A DNA stretch of 64,000 nt from Vibrio sp. HB236076 (GCF_040957575.1 NZ_CP162601.1:1302001-1366000); one strand, 5' to 3'. Positions 40,901 through 51,991 are shown, numbered from the stretch's first letter. Made by a program: numbers and translations. Notes: a model not told the origin generated them from the letters alone.

Positions 40901-42454
40901 GCTTACCAAGATTCCTCCGACATGCTAGAGCAAAGCAGTGAGCTGAGTGAATCGTTAAAGAAAAAACTTGCAGAAGCTGAGCAAACAAGACTGAAAAGCC
41001 GTGACGCGCTTAAAGTGGAACAGGGTCAATACAACCAGTATCAACAAGTATTGGCGTCGTTGAAAAGTTCTCACCAAGCGAAAAAAGAAACCTTGAGTGA
41101 ATTTACTCAAGAGCTAAAAGAGTTTGGTGTTACCGCCGATCATGAAGCACTTGAGCGTGCGCAAACTCGCCGTGATGAGCTTGGACAAAGAGTGGTACAA
41201 GCTCGAGCGAATAAGAGTGAGTATGAGCGTACAATTACGGCCACTGAGCTTGAAATGACCAGCTTGAGTAAACAGCTTAAGAAGCGTCAAAAAGAGTATC
41301 GGGAGTTACGTCAATTTGTCGTGGCGGCCAAAGCGGGGTGGTGCTCAGTCATGAGGCTGGCTCGTCAACACGATGTTGAGCGACGGTTACACAAACGTGA
41401 GTATGCCTATTTGTCGTCGGCAGAGCTTCGCTCATTGTCGGATAAATCACTCGGGGCATTGCGTTTAGCGGTCGCTGATAACGAAACGTTGCGCGACTCA
41501 CTGCGCTTGTCAGAAGACAATGCGCATCCGGAGCGTAAAGTATTGTTCTACATTGCGGTGTATCAGCATCTACGCGAGCGTATTCGTCAAGATATTATTC
41601 GCACCGATGACCCTGTCGAAGCGATAGAAGAGATGGAAATTGAGTTAGCGCGCTTAACGGAAGAGTTGACCTCGCGAGAGCAGCGTTTAGCCATCAGCTC
41701 TGAATCGGTTGCTAAGATCATTCGCAAAACGATTCAACGAGAGGAAAATCGCATCCGTATGCTCAACCAAGGTTTGTCGAACATCAGCTTTGGTCAAGTA
41801 AAAGGGGTACGTCTTAATGTGGCTATTCGTGAGAGTCACCAGGGATTACTCAATGGACTGGCTCAACCTTCAAGTCAGCACAAGGACTTGTTTGAGTCGT
41901 CTCGTTATACGTTTTCCGAAGCGATGGCGAAATTATTCCAACGCGTGAACCCACATATTGATATGGGACAGCGCTCTCCACAAGTACTCGGTGAAGAACT
42001 GCTTGACTATCGAAATTACTTAGAGCTCAGTGTTGAGGTCAATCGTGGGACTGATGGTTGGTTACAGGCTGAATCAGGTGCTTTGTCTACCGGTGAAGCG
42101 ATTGGTACCGGCCAGTCTATCTTATTGATGGTCGTGCAAAGCTGGGAAGAAGAATCACGACGGTTGCGCAGTAAAGATATTTTGCCGTGTCGATTGTTGT
42201 TCCTCGATGAGGCTGCGCGTCTGGATGCAAAATCCATTTCGACCTTGTTTGAACTTTGTGATCGATTGGATATGCAACTATTGATTGCCGCGCCAGAGAA
42301 CATCAGCCCAGAAAAAGGCACAACGTACAAACTGGTGCGCAAAGTCTTTAAAGATCACGAACACGTTCACGTTGTCGGTTTAAGAGGGTTTGGCTCTGTT
42401 CCACCGATTATTTCATCCAACGCCGTTGAGGATGTTGCGGAGTCTTTGACTTAA
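37988..42454 (+). CDS. mukB: Chromosome partition protein MukB (SMC-like ATPase)
   Basis: 1488 aa (E. coli 1486). Walker [10 protein letters not shown] at 34-42, long coiled coils rich in Q/E/A/L, hinge around residues 640-780 ([19 protein letters not shown] region), a second coiled coil, then signature [11 protein letters not shown] and Walker [12 protein letters not shown] near the C-terminus. Forms the condensin with MukE and MukF and binds topoisomerase IV via the hinge in E. coli. Operon cmoM-mukFEB with overlapping starts, ended by a terminator. Confidence 0.98.
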   Translation: MIERGKYQSLTMINWNGFFARTFDIDGLVTTLSGGNGAGKSTTMAAFITSLIPDQTLLHFRNTTEAGSNQSSRDKGLFGKLQPGVCYAALDVVNSRHQRVLFVVKLQQVAGRDKKVDIKPFLIQGLPSHVKPTDILIENVSAQHAKVRPFNDVKSCVAQYEGAHYKAFSSIVDYHSQMFEFGVLPKKLRNSSDRSKFYRLIEASLYGGISSAITRSLRDYLLPQNGGVKKAFQDMESALRENRLTLEAIKTTQADRDLFKHLITESTQYVAADYMRHANERRGKLEQALSLRHELNTTKDSLLEHNQRLSYAKEQLELLIEQESGLEQDHQSAQDHLLLVQNALRQQEKINRYQDDLEALNERLEEQLMVVEEAQERLFDREALTQQAEEEVDSLKTQLADYQQALDVQQTRALQYQQAVQALDKARRVMDDPSLTQDSVTEVIKQLTGEQQQLTERVLQLKHKVDMSAASANQYDQALSLLTDIVGPVHRQDAAPKAREVLNKAQNSRHVVSNENQWRAQAREIERQQQQKAQAQQALQEYQQAFDVDLEQPEVFEQQRNQQQANIEQSENELALLREQSQHNQHQLQTLDSEIARYQAQAPKWFAANDQLQSLREQTGLALDSEADVVAQMQNVLEEEKQLTAEKDALVIQRTALEQEIEHLASPGGANDPRLKALSDSLGGVLLSEIYDDITLEDAPYFSAMYGPARHAIVVSDLSGVKERLLEFDDCPEDVYVIEGDVDAFDDSGFNVEELEGAVCVQVNDQHLRFSRFPELPLFGRAAREQRLETLREEKEQTVERHAKVAFDAQKKHRHYQALSQFVASSLHLAFTPNPEDELAQLREQRQQVTSQKAQLEQAINAERKALDKAKHALNLLDKLSASMAVIWDDTLDERQSHIAQQLADLDEAKAFIKAHQQSLDKLAEHVSALDNDPELFEALEASYQEADQDLQTVKSQLFALSDLHERRSHFAYQDSSDMLEQSSELSESLKKKLAEAEQTRLKSRDALKVEQGQYNQYQQVLASLKSSHQAKKETLSEFTQELKEFGVTADHEALERAQTRRDELGQRVVQARANKSEYERTITATELEMTSLSKQLKKRQKEYRELRQFVVAAKAGWCSVMRLARQHDVERRLHKREYAYLSSAELRSLSDKSLGALRLAVADNETLRDSLRLSEDNAHPERKVLFYIAVYQHLRERIRQDIIRTDDPVEAIEEMEIELARLTEELTSREQRLAISSESVAKIIRKTIQREENRIRMLNQGLSNISFGQVKGVRLNVAIRESHQGLLNGLAQPSSQHKDLFESSRYTFSEAMAKLFQRVNPHIDMGQRSPQVLGEELLDYRNYLELSVEVNRGTDGWLQAESGALSTGEAIGTGQSILLMVVQSWEEESRRLRSKDILPCRLLFLDEAARLDAKSISTLFELCDRLDMQLLIAAPENISPEKGTTYKLVRKVFKDHEHVHVVGLRGFGSVPPIISSNAVEDVAESLT

Positions 42455-42472
42455 TCATTGGTTTATTCATTT

Positions 42473-42501
42473 AAACGGCACGAGTTTCTCGTGCCGTTTT
42501 T
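42473..42501 (+). terminator. Rho-independent terminator after mukB
   Basis: 12-bp stem AAACGGCACGAG/CTCGTGCCGTTT, 3-nt loop, T run. Confidence 0.93.
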
Positions 42502-42588
42502 GTATCCATGTCCAGATAGCATGCTTACTAGATTGTTCATCGCTCAAGCGGTAGGCCTGATAAGCTAATCAAGGATAGGACAATGTCT

Positions 42589-42768
42589 AACAGTAATCTG
42601 ATTAAGTCGGTGACCAATGACAGGCAGGAAACAAGTGTTAGAACAAGGCAACCTATTTGCTCATAAATACAAGACAGTGAGTCGTTGTTCTACACGTTAT
42701 TTTCTTAATGACGTTATCGAGTTTTTTAACCCGCTAGGGTGACCAGCTATTTAGTTAGATTGGTATAA
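42589..42768 (+). repeat. MITE-like element, copy 2
   Basis: About 178 nt. Right half closely matches copy 3: GTTATTTTCTTAATGACG, TATCGAGTTTTTTAACCCGC, TAGGGTGACCAGC, and the end TTAGTTAGATTGGTAT. The left end AATCTGATTAAGT is the imperfect inverted counterpart of the right end. The middle is about 60 percent alike by eye. Lies between convergent mukB and the ATP-grasp gene; no ORF. Confidence 0.75.
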
Positions 42769-42880
42769 GATGCAGGGGAGACAACAATGGCTTTACTCAA
42801 GCTTTTCTGTGCGCTTTGATCAAACATGAGAGGAAACAGAACAGCAAAGTTGAACGGTTAATGATTGGTTGTTGTTGAGA

Positions 42881-42915
42881 AAAATAAAGCTGCAGTGTGC
42901 GCTGCAGCTTTTTTG
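42881..42915. terminator. Bidirectional terminator after the ATP-grasp gene
   Basis: AAGCTGCAG/CTGCAGCTT 9-bp stem, 6-nt loop; T6 on the plus side, TTTATTTTTC on the minus side. It ends the minus-strand operon. Confidence 0.85.
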
Positions 42916-42925
42916 GTATAAAGGG

Positions 42926-43897
42926 TTATAACTCTGTTTCTCTTACCCCAAATTGCTCAGAGGCGTAAGCCACACGTTTTTCTGGGCTAGGCGGCGGCCA
43001 ACTGTCACCGAGGTTTTCAATATGGCGCAAGCGTGGCAGTAACCCGGCCCCATTGGCAATTTGAATTGCCAAACCTGGCCTGGCGTTGAGTTCCAGTAAC
43101 ATGGGACCGTGCTGTTTATCCAGAACCATGTCGGTACCGAGATAACCTAGGCCTGTCATTTCCCAAGCACTGGCGGCCAGTGTTAATAATTTGTTCCAAT
43201 GAGGTACTTGCAAGCTGCGAAGCGCCTTACCCGTATCTGGGTGCTCAGTGACTGGGCGATCAAATTGTACCGCGCGCACCGCTTTTCCCGTCGCAATATC
43301 AATGCCAACACCTACAGCCCCTTGGTGCAAGTTTGCCTTGCCATCTGACGCTGCGGTTGATAAGCGCATCATGGCCATGACAGGGTAGCCCTTAAAGACG
43401 ATAATACGAATATCTGGTACACCTTCATAGCTAAAGCCATCAAAACAATCATCAAACTGGATGAGGTTTTCAACCACGGCAACATCGTTTTTACCGCCGA
43501 GTGAAAATAAACCGGCTAAGGCATTACTAATATGGCGTTCAACGTCTTCTTTGCCAATTTCACTGCCAGAGGGTTTGGTGTAAACACCGTCTTTGTGCGA
43601 GGTAACAACCAAGATACCTTTACCACCACTGCCTTGAGCGGGTTTTATGACAAAACCAGGCCAACCTTTCACCATCTGGTGAATGTGTTTGACATCGGCT
43701 TGGTTTTTGATGACACCAATCAAGGCAGGAACGGTACAACCAGCCCGTTCTGCAATAATTTTGGTTTTCAATTTATCATCGACCAGTGGGTATTTTGAGC
43801 GATCGTTATAGCGGCCAATGTAACTGTGGTTACGCTGGTTCATACCCATAATACCTTTGCGACTGAGTTTAAACGGCGAAGTAAATTGCGATAACAT
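42926..43897 (-). CDS. RimK-like ATP-grasp ligase (alpha-L-glutamate ligase-like)
   Basis: 323 aa. Start at MLSQFTSPFK is set by GGAGGA 6 nt upstream; the longer frame overlaps the previous gene. ATP-grasp core: FVIKPAQGSGGKGILVV (Lys near 85 and the glycine loop at 89-94), DIRIIVFKGYPVMAMMRLS, and LLELNARPGLAIQIAN with metal-binding E/N. Related to RimK, which adds Glu to a C-terminus, but belongs to a separate subfamily of unknown substrate. Last gene of a three-gene set with a 7TM protein (1 nt gap) and a retropepsin-like lipoprotein. Confidence 0.85.
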   Translation of the reverse strand: MLSQFTSPFKLSRKGIMGMNQRNHSYIGRYNDRSKYPLVDDKLKTKIIAERAGCTVPALIGVIKNQADVKHIHQMVKGWPGFVIKPAQGSGGKGILVVTSHKDGVYTKPSGSEIGKEDVERHISNALAGLFSLGGKNDVAVVENLIQFDDCFDGFSYEGVPDIRIIVFKGYPVMAMMRLSTAASDGKANLHQGAVGVGIDIATGKAVRAVQFDRPVTEHPDTGKALRSLQVPHWNKLLTLAASAWEMTGLGYLGTDMVLDKQHGPMLLELNARPGLAIQIANGAGLLPRLRHIENLGDSWPPPSPEKRVAYASEQFGVRETEL

Positions 43898-43898
43898 A

Positions 43899-45407
43899 TT
43901 AATCCTCCGCGAGTGGTTTAAAACGGCGCAATTCACTCAATCGATAGCCAGTGTAAGTACCAAGCAGTAAAATGGTTGCAAGGATAATTAACTGAATGCC
44001 AATAAAGTTAAAGGTTAGGTGCTGAATGTACGGGTTGGTCATACCTAGATACACCAGTATCGAGGTAAACAAAGATCCGCCGCCTTGGATCAGAACTTGT
44101 TTAGCCCCTTCTTCTTCCCATAAAATAGACATGCGTTCAATCGTCCAAGACAGAATGATCATTGGGAAGAACGTTATCGTGAGACCTTGAGTTAAACCAA
44201 TCTTAAAGGCCACAACGGTAAATAGTGAAATAATTAAAATAACCGTAATGATCACCGCTGTTATCCTCGCCACCAACAATAAGTTGAGTTTGGACAGATA
44301 ACTGCGGATGATTAAACCCGTGCCAACAATCAACAAGAACCCGACAATACCGGTTAACAACTGAGTTTGCACAAAAGCGACCGCGATCAGAACGGGCATA
44401 AAAGTACCGGAGGTTTTTAAACCGATCAGTACTCGTAAGAACACAACGATTAACGCACCAATTGGGATCAGCATAATGGTCTTAAACATCGCTTGCTCTT
44501 CTAGTGGCAAACTGTGGATTGAGAAATTGATCAAACCATCGGCATCCACTTTGTTTTGGGTGGCTTGTGATGGGGAGATTTGTTGAGAAATCATTGAGAA
44601 GTGGACTTGGCTATTTTTACCGCCGACTAAATCAAGCAGGGAAACATTTGAAGCATCCCAGATCAGCAAAGGGGTCTCTTGATTGTATTGTTGCTCTGAT
44701 GTCATCGAGAACAATTTCCATGCTTTGCCATCCCAAACTTGTACCATAGGTTGAATTTCTTGGCGACGTCGACCGTCTTCAAGCTCAATTACCCCAACTA
44801 ATTTACTGTATAAGTTGGCGGTCGATAAGAGGTTGTGAAGAGCTTCCACAGGTTCCATCGAGTTGAGAATCAGCGCTGCATTTTGGCTGTCTTCGTCGTT
44901 GAGCTGCTTGATAAGCTCACGAGTGAATGTGGTATTGTCTGACGAACGCGAGGTCGCTTGATCAATCAGGGCAATAGCCGCAGATTGTTCTGGACTTGAT
45001 AATGTCGGCTTTTCGATATCACCACTTGGCGCAGGTTGCGTGACCTTAGCTTGTGGGTCGACCAAAAACTGTGTTTTGTAATAAATGGTTTGTGGCCCTT
45101 GCGCTTGGCGAATAGACCATTCTGCTCGGCGCCCTGAATCGGTGTTGACATAAGACACGCCGTAACCAGGTGAAGAAGAGGATTCATTGATCAAGGTATA
45201 ACCCGATTGCGTCATCGGTGCTGCTAATGACGCTTTTACTTCTTTGCCATTGGCATTAAATTGTATTTGCGCCTCGATATCCCAGGTTTGTTTTGTTTCA
45301 CCTGGTATCCAAGGTACGCCATAAGTATCGTGACGGAACCAGCTCAAAGCGAGGCCGGCTACAATGAGTAAGACAATACTAAAATAAAAAGGGATACGAG
45401 AAGTCAT
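43899..45407 (-). CDS. Inactive transglutaminase-like 7TM membrane protein (UUP1 family)
   Basis: 502 aa. N-terminal membrane anchor (about 8-24), a large periplasmic region (25-305) containing a transglutaminase-like fold in which I see no Cys-His-Asp catalytic set (there are no cysteines at all), then seven hydrophobic helices from about 310 to 490. Known only as a conserved partner of the ATP-grasp and retropepsin-like genes. Gap of 8 nt to the upstream gene and 1 nt to the downstream one indicates one operon. Function unknown. Confidence 0.8.
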   Translation of the reverse strand: MTSRIPFYFSIVLLIVAGLALSWFRHDTYGVPWIPGETKQTWDIEAQIQFNANGKEVKASLAAPMTQSGYTLINESSSSPGYGVSYVNTDSGRRAEWSIRQAQGPQTIYYKTQFLVDPQAKVTQPAPSGDIEKPTLSSPEQSAAIALIDQATSRSSDNTTFTRELIKQLNDEDSQNAALILNSMEPVEALHNLLSTANLYSKLVGVIELEDGRRRQEIQPMVQVWDGKAWKLFSMTSEQQYNQETPLLIWDASNVSLLDLVGGKNSQVHFSMISQQISPSQATQNKVDADGLINFSIHSLPLEEQAMFKTIMLIPIGALIVVFLRVLIGLKTSGTFMPVLIAVAFVQTQLLTGIVGFLLIVGTGLIIRSYLSKLNLLLVARITAVIITVILIISLFTVVAFKIGLTQGLTITFFPMIILSWTIERMSILWEEEGAKQVLIQGGGSLFTSILVYLGMTNPYIQHLTFNFIGIQLIILATILLLGTYTGYRLSELRRFKPLAED

Positions 45408-45415
45408 CGGAATCC

Positions 45416-46192
45416 TTAGTTGTTAGAGTTGGGTTCAGGCTTTGCAGTTTGTACGTATTGTTTACTGACATCGACTAACGCAATATCGCGAATAAAGGCA
45501 CGGCCTAATAATACAGGATGTGTCATTTGAGAGCGGTCGGCGAGAGTAAATTGGGCTTTTTCATGAATTTTCCCCACTTTTACCCACAATTGAACCACGG
45601 CACGTCTGACCGGTTCTTCAGTCGTTGCTTGACGGATTTTTACGTATCGCAAAACAGGGACTTCAATAGCAGGCTCAGTCGCTTCGCTATTGTCGGTTTT
45701 TTGCAGTTGAAACTTGACCCATTCTTTGCCATTGCGCTCAAACTCTTCAATGTTGACCGCATTGAGCGAAGACGTCGCGGCGCCGGTGTCGACGCGCGCG
45801 TCGAAGTGTTGTTTTAAGGCATCAACATAAACACTTTCAACTGAGCCTAAGACCAATTCTTGGCGAGGCTGTTGAGGAATGGCTTGAACTGCCGGCGCTG
45901 CAGCGGAGGTGGTTTTTACTTGTTGACGCTGTTTGTGTTGCTGTTTCATGGTGTCTTGAACAGCATTGACTTGGTCGCGCAATGAAATAACTTCTGATTC
46001 AAGACTGTCGATGTAATCAGATTGATTACTCAGTTGTAATTGTAAGTTATTGACTTGGTTATTCGTTTTTTCAGTCGATGCTTGGAGTTGACCGATGGCA
46101 GACAAGGTCTCTTGATGATAGCGATCGCCGTTGATAAGCGTGCACCCGGAAAGGAGCGAAATTAAAGTGAGAGGTGCCAGTTGTTTAATCAT
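45416..46192 (-). CDS. Retropepsin-like lipoprotein (annotated ATP-dependent zinc protease, PF05618)
   Basis: 258 aa. I start at MIKQLAPLTL, which yields lipobox LLSGC17 and has AAGGTT upstream. After Cys17 the +2 residue is Thr, suggesting the outer membrane. Residues 28-90 form a coiled coil with heptad-like L/I spacing, then a PF05618 domain with the retropepsin motif D135-T-G-A and the partner segment HPVLLGRAFI. The family name says zinc protease, but the fold and DTGA motif point to a single-Asp retropepsin that would act as a dimer. Confidence 0.82.
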   Translation of the reverse strand: MIKQLAPLTLISLLSGCTLINGDRYHQETLSAIGQLQASTEKTNNQVNNLQLQLSNQSDYIDSLESEVISLRDQVNAVQDTMKQQHKQRQQVKTTSAAAPAVQAIPQQPRQELVLGSVESVYVDALKQHFDARVDTGAATSSLNAVNIEEFERNGKEWVKFQLQKTDNSEATEPAIEVPVLRYVKIRQATTEEPVRRAVVQLWVKVGKIHEKAQFTLADRSQMTHPVLLGRAFIRDIALVDVSKQYVQTAKPEPNSNN

Positions 46193-46245
46193 TGCTAACC
46201 TTATGATTATGCTTTTATTTCTTATTGATGAAAGTGTAGCGACTA

Positions 46246-46270
46246 ATTCGGGGTAAATAAAGCCCCGAAT
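46246..46270 (-). other. Hairpin between cmoB and the retropepsin-like gene
   Basis: ATTCGGGG/CCCCGAAT 8-bp G/C-rich stem with 9-nt loop. No U run on the minus strand. May be a Rho-linked 3' end of cmoB or a leader structure for the next gene. Confidence 0.4.
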
Positions 46271-46320
46271 CAGCATCATAAGGAGGTTATCAATGGAAGT
46301 CGTTAAAACAACGTAAAATA

Positions 46321-47295
46321 TTAATTGGATTTGTTAGCAATTAATACTGCGCGCCGCGGGGCAGGATAGCCTTCAATGGTTTTAGTTGGATCATTAGGGT
46401 CTAAATAATCGGGCAGTGAATTGTGCGTCATCCATTGGGTAGTACGTTGCTCATCGGTCGACGTGATATTTTCATCGACGATGCGCACATTGATAAAGCC
46501 GCATAACTCTAACCAAACCTTGAGTGCTTTAGCCGAGGGGAAAAAATAGACATTGCGCATTTGTGCATAGCGAGATTGTGGAACGAGAACGGTATTTTCA
46601 TCGCCTTCAACAACGAGGGTTTCTAGTACTAACTCACCTCCTACCACCAATTGATCTTTTAATTGCATTAAGTGATCAAGTGGCGAACGACGGTGATACA
46701 GAACCCCCATACTAAAGACGGTATCAAACGCTTCAAGTTTTGGCAGTTGCTCAATACCAAGGGGCAATAAATGTGCGCGCTGATCACCACCGAGCAATTT
46801 TCTGATCGCTTCAAATTGGATGAGAAATAAGTGAGAGGGATCAATACCAATACACAAGCGAGCTTGTTCACCCAACATGCGCCACATATGGTAACCATTG
46901 CCACAACCGACATCGAGCACGGTACGGTTTTTTAACGGAGAAATATGCGGTAACACCCGATCCCATTTCCAATCACTGCGCCATTCTGTGTCGATGTTTA
47001 GTCCGTGCAGTGAGTATGGTCCTTTGCGCCAAGGGTGGAAGGTTTTTAATAAGTTTTCTAATTTCTTTTGCTCACCCGGTAATAATGGCTCGGTATTTTC
47101 CACTCGAACTTGAGACTGTAACTCAATGTGATCAGGGCGATCACTTGGAATTTTTTTTAATGCTCTTAACCAACGAGGAAAGTCACCGTGTTCACTATTT
47201 TGCCAATCGGTTAATTGTTGTGGCAAGACATTCAGCCAAGCTTGTAAACGTGGCTCTTTGGCTATTAATTGGTAAATATCGGCAAAATCAAACAT
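46321..47295 (-). CDS. cmoB: tRNA U34 carboxymethyltransferase CmoB
   Basis: 324 aa (E. coli 323). Transfers the carboxymethyl group of carboxy-SAM to 5-hydroxyuridine 34. [37 protein letters not shown] (SAM site) and [13 protein letters not shown] are diagnostic. Follows cmoA by 32 nt; CmoA supplies its cofactor. Confidence 0.97.
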   Translation of the reverse strand: MFDFADIYQLIAKEPRLQAWLNVLPQQLTDWQNSEHGDFPRWLRALKKIPSDRPDHIELQSQVRVENTEPLLPGEQKKLENLLKTFHPWRKGPYSLHGLNIDTEWRSDWKWDRVLPHISPLKNRTVLDVGCGNGYHMWRMLGEQARLCIGIDPSHLFLIQFEAIRKLLGGDQRAHLLPLGIEQLPKLEAFDTVFSMGVLYHRRSPLDHLMQLKDQLVVGGELVLETLVVEGDENTVLVPQSRYAQMRNVYFFPSAKALKVWLELCGFINVRIVDENITSTDEQRTTQWMTHNSLPDYLDPNDPTKTIEGYPAPRRAVLIANKSN

Positions 47296-47327
47296 GATAA
47301 AACGCTCTGTAGATAAATGGGCAAAAA

Positions 47328-48125
<798 letters not shown>

Positions 48126-48172
48126 TCACCTGCGAAGCGTTAGTGGCCGATAAAACGGTATCAAAAACAATG

Positions 48173-49063
48173 TCAAAACATATTCAGTTGTGGTCGTTCA
48201 ACTTGAGCGGGAAATTCAGGTAAGGGATGACACGACATCACACTGGCGAGTTGTTGGACAATGGCTTTGGCATGCCAGGGCGCTTGTTGATTGTCTGGTG
48301 TGTGAATCATGATGAGAGGCTCAATGCCTTGCTGAGTCCATTGTTGTAACGTTTTAAGCCAGGGAGAAAAGAAGGCTAAATTTTGCTCAACGCTCTGCTG
48401 GCCTATAAACCGAATCATCGGTCGTTTGGCCGTTGCGATGGCATGCACCGGTACACGAGGCTTTTTTTGTTGCGCATCTAAAGTTCCAGGGTCGCGATCT
48501 TGCGAGGCAAAAACCGGACGACTGTCCATGATGACTCTATCTATTTGGTGAGCAATCAAGAATTGATTAAGGCGTTTTTCGTCTTCGCCTTTAGCAAAAA
48601 AAGCGGGGTGTCGAACTTCTACTGCAAGTGGAAAGCCTTGCGGACATTGTTGGCAAAACTTTTCTAAGATAGGCAGTTGCTGTGGACTAAAACTGGCGGG
48701 CAATTGAATACACCACTGAATAGTCCTAGAGTGCAAAGGCGCCATTAGGGTAAAGAAATCTCGTAACAAAGATTGACTTTGCCTCAGTTGCTGTTGGTGG
48801 GTGATGGTTTTCGGCAGTTTAAAGGTAAATGAAAAATCATCGTTTGTGGCACGAGCCCATTGTGCGACGGTATTGGTCGTGGGTAAGGCATAGAAGGTTG
48901 TGTTTCCTTCCACTGTATCAAAGACTCGAGCGTATTTTTCTAGCCGTTGCTGGGGTGGTGTTCCTGGTCCAAAAAAATCGCTTTGCCACTTTGGGTGAGA
49001 CCACTGTGTCAATCCCAGTTTAAATGGGTTTGGTGTGCTTTGAGATAACGATGAATCGCGCAT
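48173..49063 (-). CDS. yecE: DUF72 protein YecE
   Basis: 296 aa TIM-barrel DUF72 protein. LGLTQWSHPKWQSDFFG, YARVFDTVEGNTTFYALP and AVEVRHPAFF are family-typical; conserved Glu/His residues suggest an enzyme, but the reaction is not known. Lies 116 nt upstream of cmoA on the same strand, a neighbourhood (yecE-cmoAB-aspS) also found in E. coli. Divergent from aspS. Confidence 0.88.
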   Translation of the reverse strand: MRDSSLSQSTPNPFKLGLTQWSHPKWQSDFFGPGTPPQQRLEKYARVFDTVEGNTTFYALPTTNTVAQWARATNDDFSFTFKLPKTITHQQQLRQSQSLLRDFFTLMAPLHSRTIQWCIQLPASFSPQQLPILEKFCQQCPQGFPLAVEVRHPAFFAKGEDEKRLNQFLIAHQIDRVIMDSRPVFASQDRDPGTLDAQQKKPRVPVHAIATAKRPMIRFIGQQSVEQNLAFFSPWLKTLQQWTQQGIEPLIMIHTPDNQQAPWHAKAIVQQLASVMSCHPLPEFPAQVERPQLNMF

Positions 49064-49372
49064 TAAAAGAGGACTCCTAACCAGGGTGACTTTACGATTG
49101 TTGTGAGTTATGGATAATAGCCAGTCATGAACGCAAAGATAACAAACGGTCAGAGAGTGTGAAAATCACCTTCTGAGTTAATCACAAGGTAAAAAAACGG
49201 GCGAGTTTGCTTTTTTTTTCACCGATGTCGCGTTGGTAACGGCTTTTAAAGCGATTATACATCGATTTTCGTTATCTTTAAGCGTATAAAAGGAATCGTA
49301 TTCTGCTAGGTTCACTTTCGCTAGCAGATTGGAATGAACAACAAACAATTGAGAAGAACTGGGAAATTCATT
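49064..49372. other. Divergent yecE/aspS intergenic region with a leader hairpin
   Basis: 309 nt. At 49302-49309 and 49321-49328 the perfect arms TCTGCTAG/CTAGCAGA form an 8-bp hairpin with an 11-nt loop, 44 nt before the aspS start. No U run. A short frame on the plus strand runs into aspS (from 49334) but looks like leader. Confidence 0.5.
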
Positions 49373-51151
49373 ATGCGAACCCATTATTGTGGTCACTTGA
49401 ACAAAGCTCATGCAGGGCAAACAGTAGAATTGAGCGGTTGGGTAAACCGTCGTCGCGATCTAGGTGGTTTGATTTTTATCGATATGCGCGATCGTGAAGG
49501 TATTGTTCAGGTTGTGGTTGATCCTGATATGAAAGACGTATTTGAGGTCGCGAACCAGTTGCGTAGTGAGTTTTGTATTCAATTGAGCGGTAAAGTCAAT
49601 GTTCGCCCTGATAGCCAAGTCAACAAAGACATGGCGACCGGTGAAGTGGAGATTTTGGCAACGTCTTTAACGATAGTAAACCGCTCTGAGGTTCTGCCAC
49701 TGGACTTTAACCAAAAGAACTCAGAAGAGCAGCGCTTGAAGTACCGCTATTTGGATTTGCGTCGTCCGGAAATGAGTGATCGCATTAAATTGCGCGCCAA
49801 AGCATCCAGCTTTGTCCGTCGTTTCTTAGACGAACATGGCTTCTTAGACATTGAAACGCCGGTACTGACCAAAGCGACGCCAGAAGGCGCACGTGATTAC
49901 CTTGTGCCAAGCCGTGTTCACAAAGGCAATTTTTATGCCTTGCCTCAATCGCCTCAATTATTCAAACAGTTGTTGATGATGTCGGGCTTTGATCGCTATT
50001 ATCAAATCGTTAAGTGCTTCCGCGACGAAGACTTGCGCGCTGATCGCCAACCAGAATTTACCCAGATCGATATTGAAACCTCATTCATGAGTGCTGATCA
50101 AGTTCGCGATATCACGGAAAAAATGGTGCGTGATATGTGGCAAGAATTGCTTGATGTTGATTTGGGCGCCTTCCCTGTGATGCCATTTAGCGAAGCGATA
50201 CGCCGTTTTGGCTCTGACAAGCCGGATTTGCGTAACCCACTGGAATTGGTTGACGTCGCTGATATTGTTAAAGATGTCGAGTTTAAGGTTTTCTCTGGGC
50301 CGGCAAACGACGAAAAAGGTCGCGTCGCGGTTATTTGTGTCCCAGGTGGTGCGGCACTGACTCGCAAGCAAATTGATGGCTATGCTGAATTTGTTGGCAT
50401 TTACGGTGCAAAAGGCTTGGCATGGATGAAAGTCAACGACCGCGCTGCCGGTGTGGATGGCATTCAGTCTCCGGTGGCTAAATTCCTGTCAGAAGCGGTG
50501 ATTCAATCCTTACTTGAGCGCACGAATGCGCAATCGGGTGATATTATTTTGTTTGGGGCGGACAAAGCCAATGTCGTTTCTGAAGCCTTAGGTGCGCTGC
50601 GTCTGAAGCTAGGTAAAGATCTTGAGCTAACCGATGAAAACGCGTGGGCACCACTTTGGGTGGTTGATTTCCCAATGTTTGAAAGCGATGATGAAGGCAA
50701 CTTAGCGGCCATGCACCACCCATTCACCTCGCCATTAGGTGTTAGCCCTGAAGAGTTAAAAGCTAACCCAGCTGCCGCTAACTCTAATGCCTACGACATG
50801 GTGTTAAATGGTTATGAAGTCGGCGGGGGCTCAGTACGTATTCACGATGCAGCGATGCAATCTGCGGTATTTGATATCCTCGGTATCGATGAAGAAGAGC
50901 AACAACGCAAATTTGGCTTCTTACTTGATGCATTGAAATACGGTACTCCACCGCATGCGGGTCTGGCATTTGGCTTGGATCGACTGGTCATGTTGCTCTG
51001 TGGCACCGAAAACATCCGCGATGTTATCGCGTTCCCTAAAACAACGGCGGCGGCGTGCCTATTGACCGATGCCCCAAGTGAAGCGAATCCTGCAGCGCTT
51101 GAAGAACTCGCGTTAACGGTTAATCTTGCCAAGGAAAAATCACAAAATTAA
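49373..51151 (+). CDS. aspS: Aspartyl-tRNA synthetase
   Basis: 592 aa (E. coli 590). Class IIb synthetase: N-terminal OB-fold anticodon domain ([20 protein letters not shown]), motif 2 [18 protein letters not shown], bacterial GAD insertion (about 290-420), motif 3 [14 protein letters not shown] start at [10 protein letters not shown] as in E. coli; 13 extra upstream residues are not conserved. Followed by a terminator before yebC. Confidence 0.98.
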   Translation: MRTHYCGHLNKAHAGQTVELSGWVNRRRDLGGLIFIDMRDREGIVQVVVDPDMKDVFEVANQLRSEFCIQLSGKVNVRPDSQVNKDMATGEVEILATSLTIVNRSEVLPLDFNQKNSEEQRLKYRYLDLRRPEMSDRIKLRAKASSFVRRFLDEHGFLDIETPVLTKATPEGARDYLVPSRVHKGNFYALPQSPQLFKQLLMMSGFDRYYQIVKCFRDEDLRADRQPEFTQIDIETSFMSADQVRDITEKMVRDMWQELLDVDLGAFPVMPFSEAIRRFGSDKPDLRNPLELVDVADIVKDVEFKVFSGPANDEKGRVAVICVPGGAALTRKQIDGYAEFVGIYGAKGLAWMKVNDRAAGVDGIQSPVAKFLSEAVIQSLLERTNAQSGDIILFGADKANVVSEALGALRLKLGKDLELTDENAWAPLWVVDFPMFESDDEGNLAAMHHPFTSPLGVSPEELKANPAAANSNAYDMVLNGYEVGGGSVRIHDAAMQSAVFDILGIDEEEQQRKFGFLLDALKYGTPPHAGLAFGLDRLVMLLCGTENIRDVIAFPKTTAAACLLTDAPSEANPAALEELALTVNLAKEKSQN

Positions 51152-51178
51152 CCTTTCGAACGAATGTCAATGTTCATC

Positions 51179-51203
51179 AATGCCCGGTAACGGGCATTTT
51201 TTT
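51179..51203 (+). terminator. Rho-independent terminator after aspS
   Basis: AATGCCCG/CGGGCATT stem with GTAA tetraloop and T run, only 17 nt before the yebC start. Its T run abuts the yebC Shine-Dalgarno region, so yebC depends on read-through or an overlapping promoter. Confidence 0.9.
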
Positions 51204-51219
51204 ATTCTGAGGAGGAATC

Positions 51220-51966
51220 ATGGCTGGACACAGTAAATGGGCCAATATTCGTCATCGCAAAGCGGCACAAGATGCCAAGCGCGGTAAAATTTTTACCAAA
51301 TTAATTCGTGAGATTGTTGTGGCCGCTAAAGAGGGCGGTGGCGATGCCGATAGTAATCCGCGTTTACGAGCAGCGCTCGATAAGGCATTATCCAACAATA
51401 TGACCCGTGATACCATCAATCGTGCTGTTGCTCGTGGTACGGGCGATGAAGATGGTGATAATGTCGAGAGTGTCACTTATGAGGGCTATGGCCCTGGTGG
51501 GACGGCTGTCATGGTTGAGTGTTTGACTGATAATCGAAACCGCACGGTTTCTGGTGTTCGTCATGCTTTTAACAAATCAGGTGGCAATCTTGGTACCGAT
51601 GGCAGTGTAAATTACCTTTTCGACAAAAAAGGCGTGGTCACTTTGTCACCCGGCAATGATGAAGAAGCGGTACTCGAAGCGGTATTGGAGTTTGGCGTCG
51701 AAGACATTGAAACTTATGACGATGGCAGTATCGATGTGTTTACTACGCCAGACGCCTTTGGCGACGTCAAAGATGCCTTGGACAAGGCGGATTTTGAAGC
51801 GCGCTTTGCCGAAGTTGCGCTGATCCCGGCAACGAAAGCACAACTCGATGATGAAACCGCCCCCAAATTATTGCGTTTGATTGATATGTTGGAAGAGCTC
51901 GACGATGTACAAGAGGTATATCACAACGCACAGTTGAGTGATGAGGCGATGGAAAGTTGGTCGTAA
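51220..51966 (+). CDS. yebC: YebC/TACO1-family protein
   Basis: 248 aa. [25 protein letters not shown] is the near-invariant N-terminus. Family members bind nucleic acid or ribosomes; recent work links them to translation of polyproline stretches, older work to transcription control. SD GGAGGA is strong. In operon-like order with ruvC (25 nt), as in E. coli. Confidence 0.97.
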   Translation: MAGHSKWANIRHRKAAQDAKRGKIFTKLIREIVVAAKEGGGDADSNPRLRAALDKALSNNMTRDTINRAVARGTGDEDGDNVESVTYEGYGPGGTAVMVECLTDNRNRTVSGVRHAFNKSGGNLGTDGSVNYLFDKKGVVTLSPGNDEEAVLEAVLEFGVEDIETYDDGSIDVFTTPDAFGDVKDALDKADFEARFAEVALIPATKAQLDDETAPKLLRLIDMLEELDDVQEVYHNAQLSDEAMESWS

Positions 51967-51991
51967 ACGATGTCGAAATTCAAGGATGGCT

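Noticed and set aside
46281..46316. AAGGAGG followed 7 nt later by a 7-codon plus-strand ORF (MEVVKTT).
   Set aside because: Ideal ribosome site, but it is antisense to the minus-strand operon just past the cmoB end, with no promoter seen. Probably chance.
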